Below, one piece after another: positions 46,461 through 58,334 of a stretch of DNA of 64,000 nt (position 1 is its first letter; each line of letters begins with the position of its first letter). The translations under genes were made by a program, and so were the position numbers. Source of the DNA: Pseudopithomyces maydicus (lineage: Eukaryota; Ascomycota; Dothideomycetes; Pleosporales; Didymosphaeriaceae); the NCBI GenBank assembly GCA_026873275.1, contig JANTUC010000007.1, positions 434,001 to 498,000 on the forward strand. Reading direction: 5' to 3'. The notes beneath the pieces are model-generated. The model was not told the DNA's origin. It saw nothing but the letters and a program-made list of their open reading frames with translations, and did no database searches.

Positions 46461-48349
46461 GTGGATGCAGGCGCGCGTTCAGACGTGATGGGGTGATGCG
46501 ATGTGAAATGGGTGTGGATGACATCCCATACCCACTCATATCATGCATACCCATCAATCGACCAAGTACAGCACAGTACAGTAAAACAGCCACAAAGAAA
46601 ATCACCACCAAACGGACGAGGCACACATATCTTCCCCGCTCTACCGCCCATAGTCGGACGGGCTGAGCTACCTCGCACCATCATCCTGCGCTCAAATGCA
46701 TACATGCATATCGCATCTGTCTGCCTGTCTTTTTTTTTCCTCTTTCCCCTTTTTCCAAATTTTCAACCCTCTTATCGTCTAGCTATGGTAAACCTTTCCC
46801 CCATTGCATTGCGAGGCGAGTATATCTATGTATCCCCCCTTTTTTCGCTTCCACTGTTTGGCGTTTTTTTTTTTTTGAACCGGCGTAGAGGTGGGTAGAC
46901 TTTGGTCTTTTGTAGCTAAGTAGCTGGCTATCTGTGTGGGCTTTTTTTGCTGGAAATTTATTTTGGAAGGGGGAGAGGGGTGGATGCGTGGGTGGGGGTA
47001 TGTGTGTATAGTGGGGTGGTGGTTGGGGTACGTAGATGGGAGGGAGACAGGGGAAGAAAATCTATCATGTTAAATTACATATGGATGGAGTGCTGTGATG
47101 TTGTGTCCTGCGATGGTGAGGTGGTGGCATGTGTGATTTCTTTTTCTGCGTAAGTGATGTGGTAGTATCATAGTGGTGGCGCTCTAGGCCTGGTGGGGAG
47201 GATGTGCAGTGTGATTGTAGGGTTTGAATGGTGAGCACTGGGACTATTTCTATACGTATAGATACAAAGGGGCTGGATGTGGGTATCGGTGCTAAGTGTG
47301 ATTTGTTGTTGGGGTAGAAAATGTTTTTTATTAGTACAAGTTTTATGCTTGTCACAAGAGGGGTGACAGCGGTTTATCCTACCAAGTATTTACATCTAGT
47401 CGGCTCATATTCAGCTACTACTTTTTCTAACAAATAAAATATCAGTACAGGTATGTACGGTGGGAAATAAAATAGGGGTATGCAGGGTGGATCGGTATGT
47501 GCTGGGTTCTTCGCGGAGACAAATAGAAGCGAGCTGTGCCATATTAATCATGATAATGGTCGCTTATATAGAGATCTGGGTTATTTCCCTAGGTGGCTTG
47601 CACCTGCGTGAGAAACAATATAAAGGGTAGTTGGATCAGTGATGCGTTTCTCTTGGCTCTCAGTGCGCGCGACGTGCTGGAACATCTCAATTTTTAGATA
47701 TTGATGGATAATCACAAGGATTCGAGTATTGAGCATGGTATCCTACTTCTTTATGAAAAATCTAAGAGATGATTAGTCGGTCGATGTTTGAATTGTATGA
47801 TTATTCACTAGAGGTAGGCTCAATTGATGTTATTTGCCCCTCAAGACACTATGAAAGTAAAACTGTAGATATACTGCATTGTATTGAGAACTAGGAAATG
47901 GGGAGGGGGAAGGAGGGCAATAGAGGGAAAAGAGGGGGTGGGAAATTGGGAAAGGTAAGGAAGAGTAAAAGAAAGGGAGAAAAAGAAAGAAAAGGGAAAG
48001 AAAAAGGGGGAAAGAGAAAAGAAACTAAAACCCGTCCGATATCTGAAACATTACCAGAAGGGCTTCTAGAAACTAACTATCTATATCCCTTGAATCTTGA
48101 GCCAGATCCAAGTAATGCCAAATACAACACAAGATCCTTTGTTCAGGGCTGCAGAGAGAGCCCTCTTAGCAATGATTAAATCCGATTCCTTGCCCTTCGA
48201 TTCTTCCGTGAATTTTCCGGGCCCACGCCATACCCATCAGCGTTGCCCCTCGCGGATGTATCCTCATTCGTATCCTCTTTACAGATGGAAGATACCAGCT
48301 GAGAATGAATCGCAAATCGCCCCCTTCACAATCAAACGAACTTATCTCA
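46461..48349. other. AT-rich, low-complexity gene-free stretch
   Basis: About 1.9 kb without a supported gene. It contains long T runs (46731-46739, 46865-46878), G/T-rich simple sequence at 46970-47240, and a purine tract at 47900-48024. Confidence 0.6.
47900..48024 (+). repeat. polypurine tract
   Basis: Nearly all bases are A or G for 125 bases, with 47967-48024 (58 bases) uninterrupted purine. Such tracts can adopt triplex structure. It lies between ERV46 and the broken F-box gene. Confidence 0.8.
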
Positions 48350-49603
48350 TTAGTACTCTCTGCCGCGAGAAAAGGGTTTCCCGGGGTATTTCCAATCATA
48401 TGGCCACCAACCAGAGGTCATAGAGATACCCACGGTTTCATAGGTGGTGCGAAGTTCTTGCCAGGTCGGCTCCGGAAGTCTCACGCCGATATCACACTGT
48501 ATAAAGATCTGTCTGAGGGCTGGCAACTTTTTCTTGATCGTCTCAACTGTAGTTTTTTGCAAGAAAAATATGGCGTCATCCCCCAAAGTATTTTGGCGTC
48601 CACAGTAAATGCGTATTCCCTGCAGCGTTGAAGGCAACAAGATGTCATCTTGGGACAGAGCGTCTCGGCATAGGAACCAGTCGATGTATAGTTCCTCCAG
48701 GTCGTAACGTAGTAGCTCCTCATGTATCGATGGCTGCGTGTATATGCGATACCACAGCTGACCCGAACACGTTTGTTGGATGCCGAGTTTGCGGAGAGGC
48801 TGGTCGCGAAAAATTACCATGAGTTGCAGAGGGTTCCAGCGTCTATTAGTGTTGTTAAACCCAGAGATGACGAAAGTCTCTAGACGAGGGCAAGATTTGC
48901 TGATTTAACGTAGATCTGGACCTAGATCGCCAGAAAATTCTTTTTCACGATCATAATATAATCCGTATATATACAGGTGCTTGATCGGACTGATAACATC
49001 TTCCCAAGCACGTAGATTGATTTTGTATTCATCTCCGTCTAGGGAAAAGACACCATGGATTCTGAGAATTTCCAGTGAGGGTAGCCTAAAAACATTCCCA
49101 AGCATGCTGAGGGGAGGCGAACAGTATCCGAGGACTAGTTCTTTCAGACTGGTAAAATCGTGCCGTCCAGGTAATATCCATGAGAAGTCCATGGACTGCT
49201 GAACCTCACTATACCTACGAAGAAGAATTGTTTCGTATATCATACATGGAGGATTCTTTGGAGCAGAGTCATGTATATTATAAACGCAAATTGTCTCCAG
49301 ATTGGGTGCCGAGAGGATAACGTCGTGCATGTTTTTGGTGGCCTTGCTGTCGCGATAATCCAAATTGTATTTCTTAACCATATTGAGTAATGCAGGCGTG
49401 TTTGTAAGTGCATTTGTTAACGTAAGTGCGTTCATATCGGTCCTTCCCTTTGTATGGAACTGCCATTCCACTTCGATGTGGTTGTAGAGGTAGGGTGTGA
49501 GGATACGACAGTACCGCTTTGAAGTCCGCAGCCAGTTGTAGTGATGGATGCGGCGGAGTGAGATCGCAATATTATCGATCAAATCATCTGGGAGGGTATC
49601 CAT
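48350..49603 (-). pseudogene. F-box protein gene interrupted by one in-frame stop
   Basis: A single minus-strand frame of 418 codons runs from ATG at 49603 to TAA at 48350, broken only by TAA at 48907-48905 (codon 233). The N-terminus is an F-box (MDTLPDDLIDNIAISLRRI, NWLRTSKRYCRILTPYLY), which would link Skp1-Cullin ubiquitin ligases to a substrate. The rest has leucine-rich-repeat-like segments (SLEILRIHGVFSL, ALRQIFIQCDIGVRLPE). The stop falls inside such a repeat (DLR-stop-ISKSCPRLETFVISG), exactly where CAA (Gln) would fit, and the frame is open on both sides, so the break looks recent. A functional truncated protein (232 residues) is possible. The locus is AT-rich compared with neighbours. 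An upstream in-frame ATG at 49705 is a less likely start. Confidence 0.7.
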
Positions 49604-50768
49604 GGTGGAAGAGGCAATGAGTTTGACTGGTGAGTGTTGGGTTCTGAGGAGCTTTGTTGGGCGGCGAAGGTGATGCTTATATACTCCCAGGTCGCCTGTG
49701 CCCATTTGTGTGCCTCGCTAAGCCCAAGGCTCCAGCAGCTGCCAAAAGGGAGGGGTCTCCTAGGACACTAGTTCATCTGGACGCTGATGAGACATGGTAG
49801 CCGAGGACCCAGGGTGAGCTTCGTTGTGTTGCGAACAGGTCGTTTGGGCTAAACAGGAAGGTAAGACTTGAAGATTACAATCAAGTCGTATATCTTATAG
49901 GAATATATTGATATAATGACTCTAAATTTGGTGGTTGTTTTGTATATTGATGTATAGGTTCGAGGTGTTGTGGCTGTTTATATCGTTCGTTGCTGGGCGC
50001 ATTTGAAGCTATCGCAAACAGCAAGTAATTAGCCAGGTACCAACGACTTGGGTGTATCTTGACAAATAATCGAAGAAATTGTCGTTAATGCTCTATTACC
50101 ATAATAACAGTATTGAAACATCAACATGTCCAGCTATTCGAAATTCGATATATATATATATATTGATCCATCATATTGATTGCAACACACCTTTGTATAT
50201 TACCCTGAATGATATATATATACTTTGTGTGGCATGGAATGTATTTCATTCCGGCAATATATTGAATTATCTTCAAACCCACGCCTTAACCATAACTGCA
50301 GTTAGCCACTGTAATTTCTAAGTAAATTTCATGAAATCCTGGCAGATATGCACGAAGTATACATATAGATAAACACCAAGTAAACATTTTATTCTTATTT
50401 CCACACAGCTGCATTTCCATCCAAATATGCTTCCAATCATTCCTCTACTCAATGATACGCTGAGTTTTCCTTCCTAAAATCTGTTCACCATATACACATG
50501 ACCCGATCTAAACCTCAACCACACAACGCATCTTGAGAACGCACAACCTATGTTTCAAACACTTTGCATTTTTCAACGAACAACATCTCCATTGATATAC
50601 TGCAAGTACACAAACGAAACAAGGCAACTTAACAGCCTAATAGCTTGGTAGCCGAACACACAAACTTCACCACCTCAATGCATTGCGCGGCACTTTCAAA
50701 TCATCCAATGTACATAGAATACAGAACAAATGCTCCCTTCCTCCCGTCACCTCTTCCCCTTTTCCCGT
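49604..50768. other. AT-rich intergenic region
   Basis: About 1.2 kb with no gene. It includes (AT)n near 50148-50163 and the probable 3' untranslated region of SDH1 at its right end. Confidence 0.6.
50148..50163. repeat. (AT)n microsatellite
   Basis: Eight AT units lie in the AT-rich spacer downstream of SDH1; a second short ATATATATA run lies near 50212-50220. Confidence 0.75.
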
Positions 50769-53026
50769 CTAGTACGTCCGCTTGAACGGCGGCACAGCCT
50801 TGCACTCGTTCTCGTCGAGCGTGTTAGCCACCACACCCCTGTAGCTGAGATCGACCTTGCCATGCGGGTTCTTCTGCCATGTAAGCGTGTGCTTCATCCA
50901 GTTCTCGTCGTCACGGTCGGGGTAGTCCTCGCGGGCGTGGGCGCCTCTTGACTCCTTGCGGTTGGCGGCCGCCTCGGCAGTCTGCACGGCGCAGGTGAGC
51001 AAGTTCCTCAGCTCCAGCGTCTCGACGAGGTCCGAGTTCCAGATCATGCTGCGGTCCTTGATGCCCACGTCGTCGTAGGTGGAGTCGACCTCGCGGATCT
51101 TGCGGACACCCTCGTCGAGGGACTCTTGCGTGCGGAAGACGGAAACGTCGGTCTGCATGACCTTCTGCATGTTGTTGCGGATCTCGGCGGTCGACTTGGA
51201 GCCCTCGGACGTGCGGATCTTGTCGATGGTGGCGATTGACTCAGCACCGGCATCGGCCTGGACGGGGTCCGCCTTCTGGCCAGGGCTGAAGTTGTCGCGG
51301 ATGGTGTGGGAGACGGCACGGCCAAAGACGATGAGATCGAGAAGCGAGTTCGCACCAAGACGGTTGGCACCGTGGACGGAGACACAGGCGGCTTCACCGC
51401 AGGCGAAGAGACCGGGGACAACCTGATCCTTGCCCTGCTCGTCGACAGTGAGGACCTCACCAGTGTACTTGGTAGGGATACCACCCATGTTGTAGTGGAC
51501 GGTGGGCAAGACAGGGATGGGCTGCTTGGTGACATCGACACCAGCGAAGATAGCAGCGGTCTCGGAAATACCAGGCAGACGCTCGTGAAGAATCTCCGGG
51601 GGCAAGTGGCTGAGCTGGAGGTAGATGTGGTCCTTCTCCGGTCCAACACCACGGCCTTCACGGATTTCGAGGGTCATTGATCGGGAGACGACATCGCGGG
51701 AAGCAAGATCCTTAGCGGTAGGGGCGTAGCGCTCCATAAAACGTTCACCCTCGGAGTTCAGCAGGTAACCACCCTCACCACGCGAGCCCTCGGTGATCAA
51801 GCATCCAGCACCGTAGATACCAGTAGGGTGGAATTGGACGAACTCGAGATCCTGGTTGGGAAGACCGGCACGAGCAACCATGGCCATACCGTCACCAGTG
51901 CAAGTGTGGGCCGAAGTGCAGCTGAAGTAGGCACGGCCATAACCACCAGTGGCCAGAACGGTGTTCTTTGCGATGAACCTGTGGATGGTACCATCTTCCT
52001 GGTTGTAGGCAACGACACCCTTGCAGACGCCATCCTCCATAATCAGGTCAGTGGCGAAGTACTCGATGAAGTATTTTGTGTTGTGACGAAGCGATTGTCC
52101 ATAGAGGGTGTGAAGGAGAGCGTGACCGGTCCTGTCGGCGGCGGCGCAGCATCGGTAGGCCTGTCCACCCTTGCCGTACTTCTGTGATTGACCACCGAAG
52201 GCACGCTGGTAGCTGCAGTACTGTTAGTATCCCGGTAGCCTGCGTTTGCAGTGGTGACGTACATGCGACCATCGTCTGTCCTGGAGAATGGGCAGCCGTA
52301 GTTCTCGAGCTCAATGACGGATTGAGGTGCCTCGCGGGTCATGTAGTGAATAGCATCCTGGTCACCCAGCCAGTCGGAACCCTTGACGGTATCGTACATA
52401 TGCCACCGCCAGTCATCCTCGTGCATGCTGGTGCCTGTTAGCACAACTCGTTTCCTACCCAATTGCAACAAGATGTACGCACTTTCCTAGAGCCGCATTG
52501 ATACCACCCTGGGCAGCTACCGTGTGTGATCGGGTCGGGAACAATTTGGAGATACAGGCCGTGTTGAAGCCAGCTTCAGCGAGACCAAAGGCCGCTCGCA
52601 GACCAGCGCCACCAGCGCCAACGACGACGGCATCGTACTCGTGGTCTATTACGGGGTACTTCTGGGAAATGAATCCAGAGGCCTCCTTCGCCTTCAGGTG
52701 CTCGGTAGCAAAGATTCGCGCGGCGGGACGAGTGGACGAAAATGCTCTTGAGGGCGTCCGCAAGCTTCTCGAGAACTGCCGAGGTAATAGTTAGCCATTG
52801 AAGCTCCCCAATGCCATCAAGTCCATCTCATGTCGTGTGAAGGAAGGTGCAGCCCCATTGCGACAATGTATCAACGGCAGAGCCAAGCTTTCAGATGCTG
52901 GCGGGCGGGTGGCACATAATGCGGAGGGTGCCGGGTGAGAGGGATGTATAGGTGGCGCATGTATTCCAGTGTGGGGGGTCTCACCTGGCTCGCGAGCTGC
53001 AGATTGCGCATCTTGAGGCAGCTCAT
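50769..53026 (-). CDS. SDH1: succinate dehydrogenase flavoprotein subunit, mitochondrial
   Basis: Minus-strand exons are 53026-52985, 52775-52483, 52427-52263 and 52212-50769 (647 residues), fully in frame. The N-terminus (MSCLKMRNLQLASQ, then FSRSLRTPSRAFSSTRPA) is a basic, Ser/Arg-rich mitochondrial presequence; ATG 53011 is an alternative start. The FAD dinucleotide fold is DAVVVGAGGAGLRAAFGLAE. The His for covalent FAD lies in SHTVAAQGGINAALG. The substrate region includes HPTGIYGAGCLITEGSRGEG. The C-terminus HGKVDLSYRGV...PPFKRTY is typical. The product oxidises succinate to fumarate in complex II of the inner membrane. The absence of any frame defect across four exons is a useful contrast with the nine disrupted genes. 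Confidence 0.96.
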
Positions 53027-53926
53027 GATGGGCGACCGTACAAGGGAGGGGAGAGGGACGTGTGGGTGTGGTAGTGGTTTTGCACGCAGCACGTCGATGA
53101 TCGTGAGGCTACGCTGAAGAACACGGTGGGTCTGATTGGGTCGGCTGGCCAAGACCTCGAGACCTCGGTCACGAAACGTCCCGGCTTTTCTTCGCCTGCT
53201 TGATTTGAGAGCACGACCACCGACATTTGGACAATCAAGAATTAGCCTGTCTTCACGGACTATGGCAATTCATTCAATTAACACCGTTGTCAGTAGTCAG
53301 ACGTGCAGATGCGAGTAGACCTGTCCAGCGTTTGTCGACAAGAATTAAACACATGTTTTCTACCATGTCTGCTGATTCTTGTCGATATCGGCAACATGGA
53401 TACTGCCGGCGGATCGTGAGTCCACATGTAGACCCTCAGCGGTTATATTTTTGGGGTTCAATGTTCGTGTTGCCACTTCTACTGAAGCCACCCAAATGCT
53501 CACGTCATAGATATCGATCACGTTCTTTCTGTGGGTTGTTCTACATCCGGCATATTTGCCGTGGCTAAGACATGTGACATTCGATGACAGGGTCTATCGT
53601 CCAACTCTGCTGTATGCATACCCGAAGTGGCACTTACTTTGGTCGTTATCAAATAGGACCAAAATCTGCCTTTTGTCCAACAGGATAAGGTAGCTCGTGA
53701 ATGTACCGACCTTTTATAACCTGGCCACATTCTATTAACATTGGGGACCGATTCATAGTGGGTGGAAAGCCAGTCCGTGGCATATGACAATCAATCAAGA
53801 CCATAATCATGAAGTGGGAATCATTTATTTTATCATTCATTGCTCATTAAGCGAGCAATAACGAGTCATGCCATTCGCCAAAGAAGCCGAGAAGGAAATA
53901 CACCGTCATCCACCGCCACCAACTCT
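53027..53926. other. intergenic, SDH1 promoter and RPL3 3' side
   Basis: About 900 bases with no gene; the frames are short and without domains. Confidence 0.6.
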
Positions 53927-55262
53927 CTATGAGGAGGCAACGAGGTCCTTCTTGAGAGTACCAACGGCAGTCTTCTTCTCCGCCGCCGTCTGGTACGCAC
54001 CGTGGCCGAACTTGGAAGAGGTATCGATCCATTTGAGCTCGACCTTCTCCAGAGCCCTCCTGCTGGTGTGTGTGAACATGGACTTGCGGAGAGTGACGAC
54101 CCGCTTCTTGACACCAGGGATGGCACCCTTGAGGAGGAGGAAGTCGTTCTTGACCTCACCGTAGCGGACGAAGCCACCAAGACTATTGAATATTAGCACG
54201 TGACCATTGCATATGAATGATGTGACTTACGGAGTGATCTGCTTCTTGGAGACATCGAAGTCGGTGGATGCGTTGCCCTCGTCGTCACCCTTGCCGATGC
54301 GGTAGATCTTGTGGTTGACCGAGGTACGGTGGTGGTAACCCATTTGACCAGCACGGGCAACAGTCCACTGGACGTGGGACGGATGCCAGGCACCGATACA
54401 GGCGACCTTGCGGAGACCCTTGTGCGTCTTGCGCGGGAGCTTCTTGGTGCCCCAACGGGAGGTGACACCGTTGAAACCGTGACCCTTGGTAACGGCGATG
54501 ACGTCGATCATCTCGTTAGCCTCGAAGATGGAGGTGATCTCGATGGGCTTCTCGAAGAGTCCGTGACCGAACTCAACCTTGTCGGCGATGCTGCCACCGT
54601 TGACCTGGATCTCCATCAAGTGGGCCTTCTTCTGCTTGAGCGGGGTCTTGGAGATCTGAGTGTGGGCGAGGACACGGACGACCTGGCAGTACTTCTTGAT
54701 GCGCTCGAGCTCACGGGTGATTGACTGGCCGCTGTTCTCGGAGTGCTTCTTGGCGTACTTGGTGAAAGCCTTCTTCTTGCTCTTGTACCAGTTCTTGTAG
54801 AAGCGACGCTTGACCTCGTCGCTCAAGTGCTCAGCCCAGACGGTGGTGAGCGAGCGGAGACCGCGGGGAGTCTCGATGTAACCAACAAGACCGACGGCGA
54901 TCATCTGCAGAATATTAGAACCGCTGCTGCCAATGCTTCTGGCGTTGGTGTGCGTACCGGAGGGGTCTCAACGACGGTGACGGCCTCGACGATCTCCTTC
55001 TTGTGCAGCTTGGCACCGGGACGGTCGAGATCACGGACGATGGTGCTCATACCGGCCTTGTAGCCCATGGCAGCGGTGAGGTGGACAGGCTTCTTCGGGT
55101 CATCCTTGGGGAAGCTGTTTGGCAATGTGAGCTGGTGTGCGGGCGCCGTCGAGGGTTCGAATGCGCTCACCTCTTGACCTTACCCCTGTGACGGGCAGCG
55201 CGCTTTCGCGGCAAGAATGCCAATGACCCGTGACGGGGAGCCTCGAACTTCCTGTGCGACAT
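53927..55262 (-). CDS. RPL3: 60S ribosomal protein L3 (uL3)
   Basis: Minus-strand exons are 55262-55171, 55114-54958, 54904-54231 and 54182-53927 (392 residues), in frame. It starts MSHRKFEAPRHGSLAFLPRK and has the family blocks KPVHLTAAMGYKAGMSTIVR, GVTSRWGTKKLPRKTHKGLR and KVACIGAWHPSHVQWTVARA, ending WIDTSSKFGHGAYQTAAEK. uL3 helps form the peptidyl-transferase centre of the large subunit. It shares a 525-base divergent promoter with CDC55. Introns are short (48-56 bases), as usual for ribosomal genes of this group. Confidence 0.97.
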
Positions 55263-55787
55263 TGCGACGGTGTTGAGGTGCTGCTGGTTAGTATCGAAGT
55301 TGTCGAGGTGTGCGAAGTCAAGCGAAAATAATGTTCGTGTGGGAGACCCAGCTCGCTAAACCGCGCAAGGCAAGCGCGATTTGTTTGCTTGGCGGGTCGC
55401 GCTTGCCTCTGCCCCGCCAGCACCGACGTTGGGTGAGAGGTACGAAGAGTAACGCTTTGTTCTTCGTCATCCGCAAGCTGTCTCTGCCCGCGTCCACCTT
55501 CTACCGCCGCCGTCTTGCCGCCCACATCCCTCGCAGCACTGATCCATCTCCGCCCACCCAGCACTGCTGCCACATTTCCCGTCGCCGGATCGGCTGCCAC
55601 GACCGCCTCCTCACCGTTTCCGGCACAGAATCCCAGCCTCGACGCCGGCGGCTCTCTTCACCACCCGACTGCAACCCTGCCACCCCAACAGCCCAGCAGC
55701 CCATAACTGCTCCATTTTGTTCGCTCTCAGAAAATCTTTGCAAGCCTGTAGATCGCTTGCGCAACACGACACACCGCTTCCGAAACC
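55263..55787. other. divergent promoter RPL3 / CDC55
   Basis: These 525 bases separate the two start codons. The overlapping frames here are low complexity (Pro/Ser/Thr on one strand) and not supported as genes. Confidence 0.6.
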
Positions 55788-57615
55788 ATGGTAGAAGCAG
55801 AAGGAAACCCCACCACGTGGAAGTTCACGCAGTAAGTAGTCTCAATGCATTGGATGCTTGTACCCCTCGGCCCGGTTTTGAATCTATCTTGTTCATCAAT
55901 ATTCTGATTGATCATGGCCAACTACACTGGCATCGATGTATTAACAGCAGCAGGTGCTTCGGCGACAAGGGCGATGTTGAGGATATAACAGAAGGTACGG
56001 ATACATGTTTGTTCTTTCTCCATTCTCCATGTCTATGCTGCTGCTTCGGAGATGGTGTTCGCCACATTGGCTGACTTTGATAGCTGACATCATCTCTACC
56101 GTCGAATTCGACCAGACCGGAAACTACTTGGCGACCGGAGATAAGGGCGGTCGAGTGGTCCTGTTCGAGCGAAATGAAACAGTGAGTGTGGATCAATTTC
56201 TGATCCGGCTGGTCGGGTTGTTTACAGCATTGCTAATCTGCGAAGAAAAAAACATGCGAGTACAAATTCCATACTGAATTCCAGTCACACGAGCCCGAGT
56301 TCGACTACCTTAAATCACTTGAAATAGAAGAGAAAATCAACAAGATCAAGTGGTGCCGACGACAAAATGCCTCACATTACCTCCTCTCGACTAACGACAA
56401 GACAATAAAGCTCTGGAAGGTGTTTGAGAAGTCGTTAAAGGTGGTGGCGGAGAACAATCTCTCCCACGAGCTTACGCCGGGAGGAGGCGTCGCTGGAGGA
56501 GGTGGCCCGGTCCGGAACCCCAATGTGAACTTCCGGAGCGCTGCCGACTTGAAGCTCCCTAGACTGACCCACCACGATACCGTTGTGGCAGCTGTGCCAC
56601 GCAAGACCTACGCCAATGCCCACGCCTATCACATCAACAGCATATCAGTCAACAGCGATGGTGAGACATTCATCAGTAGTGATGACCTGCGGATCAATCT
56701 CTGGAACCTGAATATCCAAGACCAGAGCTTCAACATTGTGGACATCAAACCGGCCAACATGGAAGAGCTCACGGAGGTCATTACAGCTGCTGAGTTCCAC
56801 CCGCAGAGCTGCAACTGGTTCATGTATGCGAGCTCCAAGGGAACAATCAAGCTGGCAGACATGCGCGAGAGCGCTTTGTGCGACCAGCATGCGAAGCGTA
56901 AGACTCCCCTGAACATCGCCCCAAGCAAAACTGACCAATTCTATAGAGTTTGAGCAAGAAGAGGATCCGTCATCTCGTTCATTCTTCTCCGAAATTATCT
57001 CGTCCATATCAGATGTCCGCTTTTCGCACGATGGCCGATATATCCTTTCCCGAGACTACCTCACTGTGAAGATCTGGGATGTCAATATGGAGCGCACGCC
57101 AATCAAGACTATCCCAATACACGAGCATCTGAGACCGCGACTGTGCGATACTTATGAGAATGATAGCATCTTCGACAAGTTCGAGGTCGTGTTCTCTGGT
57201 GATGCGAAGAACGTCATGACGGGCAGCTACAACAACAATTTCATGATCTACCCGTCGGACCCTGAGAAGGACACAGAGGTAGTGCTCCAAGCCGACAAGT
57301 CAGCGTTCAAGGCCAAGAAGGTTGGCATACCAACGCCGATGAACTCCTCCACAAGCCCGACCAGCAGCTCCGGTAAGAAGGGAGGCTCACGGGCGGGCAG
57401 TCCAGCCGCGGGAGCTGCAGGACAGGGGCAACGTATGAGGAAAGAAACCGACGCAGATCAGATCGACTTCAACAAGAAGATCTTACACATGAGCTGGCAC
57501 CCGTTCGAGGACAGCATTGCCATTGCTGCTACTAACAATGTAAGCCTCTTGCCAAGATTTTTGCTGTATTTCTTGACTAACATGTGCTCAGCTTTTCGTC
57601 TTCTCGGCCTTGTAA
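55788..57615 (+). CDS. CDC55: PP2A regulatory B subunit, B55/Cdc55 type
   Basis: Exons are 55788-55831, 55954-55994, 56084-56181, 56246-56897, 56947-57539 and 57592-57615 (483 residues), in frame with no defect. The first exons are small (44, 41 and 98 bases), and the last encodes only LFVFSAL and the stop. Seven WD40 blades are expected; clear blocks are STVEFDQTGNYLATGDKGG, EPEFDYLKSLEIEEKINKIK, HINSISVNSDGETFISSDDL, FFSEIISSISDVRFSHDGRY and NVMTGSYNNNFMIY. An extra Gly/Ser-rich insert (SSGKKGGSRAGSPAAGAAGQ) sits before the last blade. B55 directs the PP2A catalytic subunit in mitosis and morphogenesis. Confidence 0.95.
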
Positions 57616-58334
57616 AGGTCTGCATTTGAGCAACATTTCCCCGGGGCATTCGCACCTAGATTTGCTTGTTTGGCAATGTATTCCTCTCCCATTCTTCCTA
57701 TTTACCCTCTTGTTCCGGTGACAATCTGAGGGAGTGGCGCTAGGCTGGTAGATGGACACTCATGCATGAGAGTGGCGCGCAGAGGCTGTTTGGTAGTTCA
57801 ATGTAGCTATGCATCGCGGAGGGTGGCAGCAATGATGTGCACGCTGCCAAGGTACCATAATCAGAATGAAAAAAACTATAATCATATCTGTAGGCGAGTG
57901 ATTTGGTGAGCCCACATAGGGATCTGCAGTCTACTGACATGATAACCCCAGTAGACTGGAATGCTTGGACCTTGCGGATAATACGCGGGTGTCCCTGGCC
58001 CTGGCTCAGCCCTACGGGCCGAATGCCGCTAGCGTAACCTCCACGTTGTCACCTCGCTTTCTCCGGTCATCGTGCCAATCGATCGCGTCTCTGCTTGCAT
58101 TCCCAATTCTAGATAATGCCAGTAACTTGACAACTGCTATATCGTTATTTCTGGGAGGATAATAAACGACCAGTGCGTTCACTTCGGGTCATTTCCCCCG
58201 TCATCGATTTCCTAGCCCGGCGGCGACTGAACTTCGACAGACCGCTTTTTTTAAGTGCATCTTGTTCGCCATACACCCGTTGAACCATCACCCAGCATTG
58301 CTCTAAAATCATCTATTACAAACGAACTGTCAAC
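57616..58334. other. intergenic, CDC55 3' side and YEA4 promoter
   Basis: About 700 bases with no gene seen. The CDC55 terminator region and YEA4 leader should lie here. Confidence 0.6.

Noticed and set aside
55150..55170. GGGTTCGAATGC, resembling a tRNA T arm
   Set aside because: It lies in RPL3 intron 1 and lacks the paired stems; chance match.
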